Shown piece after piece: positions 17,792-26,485 of a stretch of DNA of 64,000 bases. The notes below the pieces were generated by a model, which was not told the DNA's origin, did not search any database, and saw only the letters and a program-made list of their open reading frames with translations. A program made the position numbers and the translations under genes. Origin of the DNA: Winogradskyella eximia (lineage in GTDB: Bacteria; Bacteroidota; Bacteroidia; Flavobacteriales; Flavobacteriaceae); NCBI RefSeq assembly GCF_003386165.1, contig NZ_QRDV01000001.1, forward strand, positions 248,001 through 312,000, given 5' to 3'. How positions within the stretch are numbered: position 1 is the first letter of the stretch; the number at the start of each line of letters is the position of its first letter.

Positions 17792-18909
17792 TAATTTTCA
17801 GGCTTATCATTATCAATTATACCTAGACGTTTTGCTCTAGATTCCCAACTTTTTCGAGCTAGCAATTGTAAATCAGAAACATTATCACTTTCATCCATAA
17901 TTTCTAGTCCAAGAAGTGTTTCTATAACATCTTCCATAGTTACTAAACCACTTACCGAGCCGTATTCATCTACCACTAAAGCTAAGTGGTTTCTACTTTC
18001 TACTAATTGCTCAAATAATGTTGGTATTGGTAAATCTCTATTTACAATTATGATACTTCTCTTAATTTCAGACAATAATTTAGAACCATTACCTAGTGCC
18101 ATTTCTTTAAAAACTTCAGCCTTTAAAACTAAACCTGTAATATTGTCTGCATCATTTGTAAACACAGGGATTCTAGAAAATCGAACATTAGAATTGGCTT
18201 CGAAAAAAGCTTCAATCGTCATACTTTCGTCCTCAGTTTTCATTACTGTACGAGGTGTCATAACATCTTTGGCCTGTACTTCTTTAAAGTTAAGTAAGTT
18301 CTTAATGACTTTACTTTCGCTTTCTTCAAAAACACCTTCTTCGTGTGCAATATCTGCCATTGCCACAAAACTTTCTCTACTTAAAACACTACCGTGACCT
18401 TTACCACCAATTAGTTTAGTGGCTAGTTGAAGTATCCATAAAATACCAGTCCATTTTAATGGAAATATTAGAATGTTTAAGGCTTTTGCTGTAAAATTAG
18501 ATAATTGTCTCCAATAGGTTGCTCCAATAGTTTTTGGAATAATTTCTGAAGCGACTAATATTAGGATTGTCATTACTGTAGAAACAACTGCAACCATAAT
18601 GTCTTCTGTAAACTCAAAACCTAAAATAGAACGTTTTGTGCTACCGTAAAGCTCAGCATAAGCCACTTTAGCTTGTACACCAACTAATATAGCACCAACG
18701 GTATGCGCTATAGTGTTTAAGGTTAGAATAGCAATTAGTGGACGATCTACATCTTTTTTTAGTTCCTCTAATTCAAGAGCATAAGCTTTGCCTTCCTTCT
18801 TTTTAAGATTAAGAAAAGTAGGTGTAATACTTAAAAGCACAGCTTCTAAAATAGAACATAAGAATGAAAAAAAGATGGATATGACAGCGTAAAAAATGAG
18901 TAAGCCCAT
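17791..18909 (-). CDS. CNNM/CBS-domain membrane protein (hemolysin C / CorC family)
   Basis: This 372-residue inner-membrane protein has an N-terminal CNNM (DUF21) domain with about four hydrophobic segments (residues 1-22, 58-78, 95-125, 135-165). It includes the SEIIPKTIGATYW motif typical of the family. Two CBS domains follow (about 205-330; MTPRTVMKTED and LVVDEYGSVSGLVTMEDVIETLLG). Related proteins take part in magnesium or cobalt transport and resistance. The usual C-terminal CorC_HlyC domain is missing or very short. It is translationally coupled to ogt. Confidence 0.88.
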   Translation of the reverse strand: MGLLIFYAVISIFFSFLCSILEAVLLSITPTFLNLKKKEGKAYALELEELKKDVDRPLIAILTLNTIAHTVGAILVGVQAKVAYAELYGSTKRSILGFEFTEDIMVAVVSTVMTILILVASEIIPKTIGATYWRQLSNFTAKALNILIFPLKWTGILWILQLATKLIGGKGHGSVLSRESFVAMADIAHEEGVFEESESKVIKNLLNFKEVQAKDVMTPRTVMKTEDESMTIEAFFEANSNVRFSRIPVFTNDADNITGLVLKAEVFKEMALGNGSKLLSEIKRSIIIVNRDLPIPTLFEQLVESRNHLALVVDEYGSVSGLVTMEDVIETLLGLEIMDESDNVSDLQLLARKSWESRAKRLGIIDNDKPEN

Positions 18910-19049
18910 TAATGTTTTGAAGTTTAGTTAGTGCGAAGTTACGAAATCAATAGCTAAACATCATAAGCTATTTTGATGCATTATACTATTAGAGCGTTTA
19001 AAACTAGAAAATTAAAATAATTAAGTGAAATTTTTGACTAAATTTAAAA

Positions 19050-19457
19050 TTAGCTTTCTAAAATAATATTAGTGTTTGGCACTCCATATTGCGAAATACG
19101 TTCTAATAAAGTCACTAAATCTTTGTTGCTTTTAAAATAGGCCAAAATACACAAACTATCTTCTCCTGTAATGCGATCACAACGCTGAACTTCTTCTATA
19201 TTTTTAATTTGATTAGAGGCTGTTCTTAAAGTACTAGATTGATGGATTTTTAGATTGATATAAGCTTTAACATTAACTCCAAATTTTTCATGATTAAGAT
19301 GAAGCGAATACCCTAAAATAAAACCTTTTTCTTCCAATTGTTTTACGCGTTTTCCAACAGCTGGAGCCGATAAATCTACAGATTTTCCGATGGTTGCAAA
19401 TGACTCTCGTGCGTTTGCACTTAGCATTTTAATGATTTTCTCGTCAATAGTGTCCAT
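19050..19457 (-). CDS. Lrp/AsnC family transcriptional regulator
   Basis: This 135-residue regulator has an N-terminal winged helix-turn-helix (DTIDEKIIKMLSANARESF..., with SAPAVGKRVKQLEEKGFI as recognition helix) and a C-terminal RAM ligand-binding domain (VQRCDRITGEDSLCILAYF). Such proteins sense amino acids and bend DNA as octamers. The ATG at 19457 is preferred over an upstream TTG at 19475 because it gives the family-typical MDTIDEKI start. An ATTCGATTGATTCGAA element about 20-40 bases upstream may be an autoregulatory site. The regulated genes cannot be read from context. Confidence 0.88.
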   Translation of the reverse strand: MDTIDEKIIKMLSANARESFATIGKSVDLSAPAVGKRVKQLEEKGFILGYSLHLNHEKFGVNVKAYINLKIHQSSTLRTASNQIKNIEEVQRCDRITGEDSLCILAYFKSNKDLVTLLERISQYGVPNTNIILES

Positions 19458-19686
19458 TTGTATTTTCGGAATCAATTTATTGGTTATTCGATTGATTCGA
19501 AACTAAATATAGTAAATTTAATTGGATTATTAATCAAAAGTCAGTGATCGTTGAGTGATTTTACAGCATATTTTTAAAAATAACATGTAATAAGATGAAC
19601 TATTACTTATTTTATTTATTCAAAATAAATAGGATACTTTGAATTCAATAAGAAGCAATAAATCAATTCGAGTTTTGGAATGTTTT

Positions 19687-20553
19687 CTACTTTATATCTA
19701 AAAATACTCCTGCACTAAATGATGGATTGGCTGCAATAATTTTTCCACTAAGAAGTGAGGTGTAATTTAATGATACTCCTAATTTTTTATTTATATAATA
19801 AGAAACTTCTGCGCCAAGATTTACATATTCTATATTATTAGCGAATATACTGCCTTGAGAATTTTGAGCATTTAAACTTCCATTGTGCAATGATTGAGAG
19901 GTCCCTAATCTACCAATTAACCAAAATTTGTTTTTTACTAATTGCGTGCCTATTTCTAATCCTGAGTTTATTTGGTCTGAGAAATCATTCGTTCTATTGT
20001 TAAAACCTAAATAGGCTTTACCATAAAACGACTGATTATAAATGTTGAATGATTTACCTAGATTAAGTTGTAATAATTGATTGAATTCACCATCACCTGT
20101 TTGAAAACTTCCGTCAGAACCACCTTCGCTTTTACCTGTTGGAAGTCCTAGTTTAAATGTAGCAGATAATGCCCAAGAATTCTTATTTAAGATACTGTAA
20201 CTGACGCCTAAATCAATATCTCCAATAGAATTTACAGCTTCTCCTTTAGTTAAAACCTGACCTGTAGTTCCAGAAACAATATCATTTTGAGTTGTCCTTG
20301 AGAAAAAAGGAATGTATGCGATTAAATCCCATTTTTTAGTCAGTCCATATTGGCCATAAAAATTGAAATTAAAATTTGTTCTAGTAGCATTAGGATCTTT
20401 ATCTCCTGTGTCTGTATAGTGTTCGTCTGATTCTAAATACCAAGCAGAGACTTTATAATAGCCTTTACCTTTATCTTTTGTCCATTGAGAAAAAGAAAGT
20501 TGAAAACTGAATAGAATGATTGCTAGTGTAGCGACTAATTTTTTAATTGTCAT
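19687..20553 (-). CDS. Outer-membrane beta-barrel protein (Phenol_MetA_deg-like)
   Basis: This 288-residue protein has a clear signal peptide (residues 1-22, FSFQLSFSQ) followed by alternating amphipathic strands ending in an aromatic/hydrophobic C-terminus (FSAGVFLDIK). Segments such as YGLTKKWDLIAYIPFF, GDIDLGVSYSI and LGLPTGKSEGG resemble the MetA-pathway transporter family of outer-membrane barrels. It lies 23 bases after the DM13-type lipoprotein gene in the same direction, so the two form an operon and may act together at the cell surface. Substrate unknown. Confidence 0.7.
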   Translation of the reverse strand: MTIKKLVATLAIILFSFQLSFSQWTKDKGKGYYKVSAWYLESDEHYTDTGDKDPNATRTNFNFNFYGQYGLTKKWDLIAYIPFFSRTTQNDIVSGTTGQVLTKGEAVNSIGDIDLGVSYSILNKNSWALSATFKLGLPTGKSEGGSDGSFQTGDGEFNQLLQLNLGKSFNIYNQSFYGKAYLGFNNRTNDFSDQINSGLEIGTQLVKNKFWLIGRLGTSQSLHNGSLNAQNSQGSIFANNIEYVNLGAEVSYYINKKLGVSLNYTSLLSGKIIAANPSFSAGVFLDIK

Positions 20554-20576
20554 TGTAGTTATCTAAAGGTGATGAA

Positions 20577-21272
20577 TTAATCTAATATTTCGCCAGTTCC
20601 TACTTTTACACCAAAAGGTTGGCACCAATAAAGTAAATAAGCATAATCGTTAATATTAGTTTCAGGAATAGTATAAGTATGTGCACCATTAAAGACACTT
20701 ACAGGTCCAACGCTATAAGCTCCAGAAATTGAATTCGGATTGTTGGTTAAGTATAAATAAAGTCCAGGTAAACTTGTTGTTGCTTGGTAGTCGCTATTTA
20801 CAGAGAGTAGTAAGTTTTCTGAATTTTCTTGTTCTTCAAGTGTGAATGTGCCTGTGAGCAAATAACTGCTAGTAGTAACAATAGTTCCCGATTTTACAAT
20901 GGGTTCTTCTATTACAATGGTACCATCGCCTAGGATAGTTATAGAAAAACTATCTTCTAGTAAAAAAGTGTCGTTTTGAGTATTTGCTGTTATCGTTGAA
21001 ACACCTTCAGATATTGCGATAAGTAATCCCGAAGAATCAATACTAGCTACATTTTCGTTAGAGCTACTCCAATTAATACCGACGACTTCTTCAATTCCAA
21101 TTGTATTAAAATAAGCAGTGTTAAGTTGATGTGTTTCGGAAATTGGTAATGAGTCGATAGGATTAAGAATTCTCAGCTCAGGTTCTATAAAATCATCAAT
21201 AACATCTTCTCCTATGCAACTCGTTTGTAAAATGAATATTGATACAAACCAAAACGCGTACTTTCTTATCAT
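20577..21272 (-). CDS. Lipoprotein with Ig-like (BIG2) and DM13-like domains
   Basis: This 231-residue protein has a lipobox (ILQTSC, Cys19). A bacterial Ig-like group 2 segment follows (INWSSSNENVASIDSSGLL, about 65-110). The C-terminal half (about 125-231) has a DM13-type pattern: a TLTG-like GTFTL start, LPGLYLYLTNNPN, YTIPETNINDYAYLLYWCQPFGVKVGTGEI. DM13 domains are proposed to take part in electron transfer through a conserved cysteine, here in YWCQPF. It is probably exported to the outer membrane. The beta-barrel gene downstream is its likely partner. The DM13 call rests on pattern recognition only. Confidence 0.7.
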   Translation of the reverse strand: MIRKYAFWFVSIFILQTSCIGEDVIDDFIEPELRILNPIDSLPISETHQLNTAYFNTIGIEEVVGINWSSSNENVASIDSSGLLIAISEGVSTITANTQNDTFLLEDSFSITILGDGTIVIEEPIVKSGTIVTTSSYLLTGTFTLEEQENSENLLLSVNSDYQATTSLPGLYLYLTNNPNSISGAYSVGPVSVFNGAHTYTIPETNINDYAYLLYWCQPFGVKVGTGEILD

Positions 21273-21430
21273 AAAAATAGTTTTATGAATAAGTTGTCTT
21301 GATTATATTAAAACCCTTACAAAAGAATGTAATAATCTTAAATATTCAACAAAATGGTTAATTGATTTTTACAGCAATTTATTTCTGTTTATTGGATAAT
21401 AGAAAGCTCTAGTAATTTTAAAATATTGAT

Positions 21431-22423
21431 TTATCCGTTTATCAATTTCACCACATCCTTAGCAAAATAACTAGCAATAATATCAGCACCAGCACGCTTA
21501 ATGGCAGTCACTTGTTCCATCATCACTGCATCATGGTCTAACCACCCTTTTTCAGCCGCAGCTTTTAGCATAGCATATTCACCAGATACTTGATAAACAG
21601 CCAAAGGGACATTAAAATTGTTTTTAATATCACGTACAATATCCAAATAACAAAGACCTGGTTTTACCATTACAATATCAGCTCCTTCGTTAATATCCAT
21701 TTCGGTTTCTTTAATAGCTTCGTCTCTATTAGCAAAATCCATTTGATAGGTTTTTTTGTCCTTAGGAACATCTATCAAATCCACAGGTGCAGAATCTAAA
21801 GCATCTCTAAAAGGGCCATAAAATGCAGAGGCATATTTAGCCGAGTAACTCATAATACCAACATCAATAAGGTTAGATTGGTCTAAAGCTTCTCTAATAC
21901 CTATAATACGACCATCCATCATATCACTTGGCGCCACAAAATCAGCACCAGCTTCTGCGTGAGACAAACTCATTTCAGCTAAAGCTTCAACAGTTGCGTC
22001 GTTTATTATTTTTCCACCTTCAACAATACCATCGTGTCCGTAAGATGAGTATGGGTCTAAAGCCACATCTGTCATTACTAACATTTGTGGGCAAACCTCT
22101 TTTACGGTTTTAATCGCATGTTGCATTAAGCCATTCGGGTTCCAAGCTTCTGTCCCTTTATTGTCTTTTAAGCTATCATCAACTTTTACAAATAGTAAAA
22201 CTGATTTTAAACCTAAACTCCATAATAATTTCACCTCTTCTTTTAATAAATCTAAACTGAAGCGATAGTAATTTGGCATCGATGCAATTTCTTCTTTTAC
22301 ACCTTTGCCTTCAACAACAAAAAGTGGTACTAAAAAGTCATTCGGTGTAATGTAAGTTTCTCTAACTAAACTTCTAATAGCATCGTTAGTTCTTAGTCTT
22401 CGATTTCTTCTAATTGGAAACAT
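21431..22423 (-). CDS. hemB: Delta-aminolevulinic acid dehydratase (porphobilinogen synthase)
   Basis: The 330-residue cytosolic enzyme condenses two 5-aminolevulinate molecules to porphobilinogen. The two Schiff-base lysines lie in SYSAKYASAFYGPFRDA and in DIVMVKPGLCYLDI. The metal loop reads TDVALDPYSSYGHDG, without the cysteines of zinc-dependent enzymes, so it belongs to the magnesium-type group. Length is normal. It starts the heme gene region, although a plus-strand helicase gene separates it from hemF. A palindromic repeat stands directly upstream of the start. Confidence 0.97.
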   Translation of the reverse strand: MFPIRRNRRLRTNDAIRSLVRETYITPNDFLVPLFVVEGKGVKEEIASMPNYYRFSLDLLKEEVKLLWSLGLKSVLLFVKVDDSLKDNKGTEAWNPNGLMQHAIKTVKEVCPQMLVMTDVALDPYSSYGHDGIVEGGKIINDATVEALAEMSLSHAEAGADFVAPSDMMDGRIIGIREALDQSNLIDVGIMSYSAKYASAFYGPFRDALDSAPVDLIDVPKDKKTYQMDFANRDEAIKETEMDINEGADIVMVKPGLCYLDIVRDIKNNFNVPLAVYQVSGEYAMLKAAAEKGWLDHDAVMMEQVTAIKRAGADIIASYFAKDVVKLING

Positions 22424-22438
22424 GATTTTATATTTTGT

Positions 22439-22471
22439 AGACCTGTTAAGTTTTAGAAACCTAACGGGTTT
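22439..22471. repeat. Palindrome of the ACCTGnnAGGTTT family
   Basis: AGACCTGTTAAGTTTTAGAAACCTAACGGGTTT lies between the divergent hemB and helicase genes. It is an imperfect member of the family seen at 25183, 26421, 27463 and 28033. Confidence 0.65.
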
Positions 22472-22535
22472 TAATGTATGAGGATTATGATTACTTTTAT
22501 CAAATACAAAGTTAACGATTAAAACCTATTATTGA

Positions 22536-25172
22536 GTGCTCAAATCCTTAGATGATTTAGAATTTATTTTTCCATGGCGAAGCTATCAGGCAGAACTTTT
22601 AAAACACTTTAATGGTCATATTGCAGACAACCATTTTCATGTAATTGCGCCTCCAGGTTCTGGAAAAACGATCTTAGGATTAGAAATAGTTAGGAAATTA
22701 GGAAAGAAAACACTGGTTCTAGCGCCAACGTTGACCATAAGAAATCAGTGGGAAGACCGTTTACAATCTTTTTTTACTGAGAATTGTGATTTTAAAGCCT
22801 ATTCATTCGATATTAAAAATCCAAGTGATGTTACGTTTTCTACCTATCAATCGCTTCATGCTTTTTATAAAACCTTTGAAGATAAAACCGATTATTATCA
22901 ATTCTTTAAAAAACATAATATTGAAACTTTAGTTTTAGACGAAGCACATCATTTAAAAAATGCGTGGTGGAATTGCTTAATGGATTTAAAACGGAATTCT
23001 GAGTTTTACATCGTAGCATTAACTGCAACACCACCTTATGATAGCAGTAGAGCAGAGGTGTCTAAATATTTTACGCTTTGTGGCGAAGTAGATGATGAAA
23101 TTGCAGTGCCAGATTTAGTGCGCGAAGGGGATTTAAGTCCACATCAAGATTTTGTTTATTTCTCAAAACCTGAAGATTTAGAGATAAATTTTATCGTTGA
23201 TTACAGACGAAATATTTCAGATTTTAAAGATGAATTATTAAAGGATGAAACCTTTATCAAATTCTTAATTGAACATCGTTTTTATAAAAATCCAAATTGG
23301 CATTTGGATGAACTCTATTCTAATACCGAATATTTTTCTGTGATTCTCATCTTTTTGTATGCTTGTGGCTTTGAAATAGACCATCAAAAATTGGAAGTTC
23401 TTGGTTTTGATGAAAAGGAAATGATTCAGTTTCCTGAGCTCAATTTGCATTGGCTTGGTATTTTGTTTCAGAATATCTTAGTTTCAGATAGAGAACAATT
23501 AATAGAGCAAGAGAAGTATGTTTCAACTTTAGAAAAACGACTAAGACGACTTCATGTTTTTGAGCGAAATTCAGTCGATTTTATTGGGGAACAACTGCTT
23601 TATAAATCCTTGTCTAACAGTCCAAGCAAGTTGAAAAGCATCGTTAGTATTGTTAAAGCAGAACGCGAAAGCTTAAAACGCGATTTAAGATGTGTGATTC
23701 TAACGGATTATATCCGAAAGGAATTTTTAAATATTAAAACTGAACAAATAGAAGATATAGATAAAATTGGTGTGCTTCCTATTTTTCAATATATAAGACA
23801 TTATTGCAATAAACCTGAAGAATTAGCTGTGCTTTCTGGAAGTATTGTAATTATTCATCAATCCATTTTAAATGCTTTTGAAGCGATTGAATCTTTAGAT
23901 AATTTTTCGTTTTCACCATTGCAAATCGATGCGTCGTTTTTATTGGTTACAGCGAAAGGAAAACCGAAAAACTCAATAGTTAGCATTATTACACAACTTT
24001 TTGAAGCTGGAAATATTAGAGTTTTAGTCGGTACAAAATCCTTGTTAGGTGAAGGTTGGGATGCGCCATCTATAAACAGTTTAATTCTGGCTTCGTTTAT
24101 TGGTTCGTTTGTATCGTCTAACCAAATGCGAGGTAGAGCGATTCGGAAAGATGCAGATTCGCCTAAAAAAACCGGAAACATTTGGCACTTAGCTTGTGTG
24201 GACCCAACCGATTTAGATGGCGGAAAAGAAGTAGATACTTTAAAACGACGATTTGAAGCTTTTGTAGGTGTTACAAACAGTACGATTCCGTTTATTTCTA
24301 ATGGCTTTGAACGGTTGAATATTCCTGATGAGATTCCTGTAGAATCTATTGAAGCATTAAACGAATCGACATTAAATGTTGCAACAAAGCGGATTTTAAT
24401 TACCGAAAAATGGAATAATGCTATAGGAAAAGGCACGAAGCTAACCAAAGAAGTAAAGATTTTACATCAAGGAAAGCGACCATTTAAAAGACAAAAACAA
24501 ATCTATTATTTTGATGTGCTTCGGTTTTTTGTGGTGGAATTGTTAATTACCATAACACTTTTTTATGTAGAATTTATAGCTAATAGTTTCAATCTCATTT
24601 TACAAAGAGGTGTGCTTTATTTTGTTTATGCATTTGTTGCTGCCTTTGTGGCTATGTTTGGTTTTAAGCTTTGGAAAGCGTTAAAACTCTACATTAGACA
24701 TGGCTATTTGTATAAGAAAATTAAAAAAATGGGATTAGCTATTCTTGATACTTTGGATGAGTTGGGTTATATCACATCAAACAGAAACGACATTACAGTC
24801 AATTCTTATTTATTAGGAAAAGGCGATGTGGTTTGTAATTTAGTTGGTGCCAATGCGCTAGAAAATTCATTATTCACCAAAGCCTTGAGCGAGCTTTTAG
24901 AACCCATTGAATCACCTAGATATTTAATAATAAAAACGAATCTTTTTAGAAAGCATTTAGATGTTGAAAATTTCTATCCTGTACCAGAATTATTTGGTGA
25001 TAAAAAGGACAATGCATTAGTGTTTCAAAAACATTGGAAACAGTATTTAGGGAAAAACAAATTATTATTTACCCGAAGTGTTAAGGGTAGAAAACTTCTA
25101 TTAAAAGCACGATTGTTTCATATTTACAATGCGTTTAAAGAAGTGACTAAAGAAGTTATGGTTTGGAAATAA
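22536..25172 (+). CDS. SF2 (DEAH-box) helicase with C-terminal membrane segments
   Basis: An 878-residue protein. The N-terminal part is a superfamily 2 helicase of the type III restriction/UvrB-like group: Walker A APPGSGKT (38-45), Walker B DEAH (135-138), motif III TAT (163-165), and motif VI QMRGRAIR (530-537). After about residue 655 comes a long hydrophobic stretch with two likely membrane spans (VLRFFVVELLITITLFYVEF and FVYAFVAAFVAMFGF), then a soluble tail of about 150 residues without recognised domain. The start is GTG, because a TGA immediately precedes it in frame and no ATG is near. It is transcribed against the surrounding heme genes. Role unknown; a membrane-linked nucleic-acid function, possibly defence, is speculation. 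Confidence 0.82.
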   Translation: MLKSLDDLEFIFPWRSYQAELLKHFNGHIADNHFHVIAPPGSGKTILGLEIVRKLGKKTLVLAPTLTIRNQWEDRLQSFFTENCDFKAYSFDIKNPSDVTFSTYQSLHAFYKTFEDKTDYYQFFKKHNIETLVLDEAHHLKNAWWNCLMDLKRNSEFYIVALTATPPYDSSRAEVSKYFTLCGEVDDEIAVPDLVREGDLSPHQDFVYFSKPEDLEINFIVDYRRNISDFKDELLKDETFIKFLIEHRFYKNPNWHLDELYSNTEYFSVILIFLYACGFEIDHQKLEVLGFDEKEMIQFPELNLHWLGILFQNILVSDREQLIEQEKYVSTLEKRLRRLHVFERNSVDFIGEQLLYKSLSNSPSKLKSIVSIVKAERESLKRDLRCVILTDYIRKEFLNIKTEQIEDIDKIGVLPIFQYIRHYCNKPEELAVLSGSIVIIHQSILNAFEAIESLDNFSFSPLQIDASFLLVTAKGKPKNSIVSIITQLFEAGNIRVLVGTKSLLGEGWDAPSINSLILASFIGSFVSSNQMRGRAIRKDADSPKKTGNIWHLACVDPTDLDGGKEVDTLKRRFEAFVGVTNSTIPFISNGFERLNIPDEIPVESIEALNESTLNVATKRILITEKWNNAIGKGTKLTKEVKILHQGKRPFKRQKQIYYFDVLRFFVVELLITITLFYVEFIANSFNLILQRGVLYFVYAFVAAFVAMFGFKLWKALKLYIRHGYLYKKIKKMGLAILDTLDELGYITSNRNDITVNSYLLGKGDVVCNLVGANALENSLFTKALSELLEPIESPRYLIIKTNLFRKHLDVENFYPVPELFGDKKDNALVFQKHWKQYLGKNKLLFTRSVKGRKLLLKARLFHIYNAFKEVTKEVMVWK

Positions 25173-25182
25173 ATTTATATTC

Positions 25183-25215
25183 AGACCTGACAGGTTTTTG
25201 AAACCTGTCAGGTCT
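25183..25215. repeat. Perfect 15-bp palindrome, REP-like
   Basis: AGACCTGACAGGTTT, TTG, AAACCTGTCAGGTCT. It lies between the convergent helicase and bestrophin-like genes and could also serve as a bidirectional terminator. It is the clearest member of the family. Confidence 0.9.
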
Positions 25216-25220
25216 CTTTA

Positions 25221-25994
25221 TTAATCTAAATTCCTGATAAATTTCTCATCATTGATGTAAACATCATCTTCGCCTTGTTGGTCAAAAGGATTTTCTAAAT
25301 GCGATTGAATATTATCTAAAGCTACCAAAATAACGCTAAACATAATTGGAACTGCAAATTCTAATCCGTAGTTATAACTCGTGACGTTATGCGCAAAATG
25401 TGGACCGTAAATAACAGGTAAAACCACAATAAAAATATCACTATAGGTCCTTAAAGTTCTTGGTGTTCTGTATTGATAAATGTGTTTAACACGCTCAAAA
25501 GAAATCATCATTTTACTTAAAAACTGATTAGAACGCGAGGCTTCGCCAGATGGTAAGCCATAAGAGCGCATGCTTTTAATAAATTTTGATAAATCTTGAA
25601 AGCTTCTATATACTGCTTTTTCGTTTTCTTCTAAATCACTCACAGGATTTGAGAAGACATGTTTACATGAGCTTAATAGATTTCCAAGGTGGACTTTTAA
25701 TTCGTCTTTAAGCTCTTGAGGTGGATTCTCTAACCAATCTGATACTGCAAAATACAACGCACGTCCATGGGCTTTAATTGAACCATATTTATCAAGTGCA
25801 ACTTCTCTACGTTTATAAGCACCACCAATTGAAAACACAATAGGAAATACAATAGCTGTACCAATTAGCGTTAATGGGAAATCCGCTTTAATATGAAAAT
25901 GTAAGCAAAAGGCCGTTGATGCAATGGCTAAACCTGTAATTACAAATGTTTTTATATTAATAATTAAAAAGACACGCTTAAATAATTTCCACAT
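25221..25994 (-). CDS. Bestrophin-like (UPF0187 family) membrane protein
   Basis: A 257-residue membrane protein with hydrophobic segments at about 15-32, 38-56 and around 175-225. The central part is helical and charged. The C-terminal signature LDNIQSHLENPFDQQGEDDV matches the conserved end of bestrophin-type anion channels (a Glu/Asp-rich loop after a NPF). Bacterial homologues form pentameric ion channels. It is the last gene of a minus-strand series after a YchJ-like gene. The assignment is by pattern, so moderate. Confidence 0.65.
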   Translation of the reverse strand: MWKLFKRVFLIINIKTFVITGLAIASTAFCLHFHIKADFPLTLIGTAIVFPIVFSIGGAYKRREVALDKYGSIKAHGRALYFAVSDWLENPPQELKDELKVHLGNLLSSCKHVFSNPVSDLEENEKAVYRSFQDLSKFIKSMRSYGLPSGEASRSNQFLSKMMISFERVKHIYQYRTPRTLRTYSDIFIVVLPVIYGPHFAHNVTSYNYGLEFAVPIMFSVILVALDNIQSHLENPFDQQGEDDVYINDEKFIRNLD

Positions 25995-26005
25995 AATTTG
26001 ATTTT

Positions 26006-26392
26006 TTATTTACTCAATCCTAAGTAAAACCATTGGTTATTTTCTTTTACAAAAGCAGACTTTTCGTTAATGACGTCTACTTTTCCATTTTCAAAGAAAT
26101 AAGCGTTAAAGGTAACAATTCCTTCTACATCATTTATAGAGCCTTTTGAAGTTTCTAGGACTTCTAGTCGTATCCATTGTACGGATTTTGCCCATTTTAC
26201 AATGGCTTTTTTCTCTTTTATTGGTCTTGTAGAACTGTGATGTGTTGCCATTAAATAATCGCCATCTGCTAAAACAAACGCACTATAACGAGAACGCATG
26301 AGTTGCTCAGCGGTTTCTGTTTTTCCTTTATTGAGATGAAATACTTTGCAACAGTCTTGGTAAGTTTTATTGGTTCCGCAATAGCAATTCAT
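26006..26392 (-). CDS. YchJ-like SEC-C metal-binding protein
   Basis: A 128-residue protein. The N-terminus MNCYCGTNKTYQDCC is a SEC-C-type zinc-binding motif. The rest (AEQLMRSRYSAFVLADGDYLMATHHSSTRP and VEGIVTFNAYFFENG) matches the YchJ/UPF0225 family, which has an NTF2-like fold. Function is unknown. It ends 11 bases before the bestrophin-like gene and follows hemF, separated by a palindromic repeat. Confidence 0.88.
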   Translation of the reverse strand: MNCYCGTNKTYQDCCKVFHLNKGKTETAEQLMRSRYSAFVLADGDYLMATHHSSTRPIKEKKAIVKWAKSVQWIRLEVLETSKGSINDVEGIVTFNAYFFENGKVDVINEKSAFVKENNQWFYLGLSK

Positions 26393-26420
26393 GGTTGAAT
26401 TTATAATATTTCTCTGATTG

Positions 26421-26453
26421 ACACCTACAAGGTTTTGGAAACCTTGCAGGTGT
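26421..26453. repeat. REP-like palindrome upstream of YchJ gene
   Basis: ACACCTACAAGGTTTTGGAAACCTTGCAGGTGT is a nearly perfect inverted repeat of the same family as those around the RAYT (27463, 28033). Confidence 0.85.
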
Positions 26454-26464
26454 TTGTTGTTGTT

Positions 26465-26478
26465 AGACCTGCTAGGTA
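26465..26478. repeat. Half-site AGACCTGCTAGGTA next to hemF
   Basis: This is a short palindromic half element, 12 bases after the preceding full palindrome and directly beside the hemF stop codon. A similar half-site flanks the GNAT gene at 28087. Confidence 0.55.
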
Positions 26479-26485
26479 TGTTAAA

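Noticed and set aside
23858..24448. 196-codon minus-strand open frame within the helicase gene
   Set aside because: It is the shadow of a strongly supported helicase frame and has no recognisable motif.
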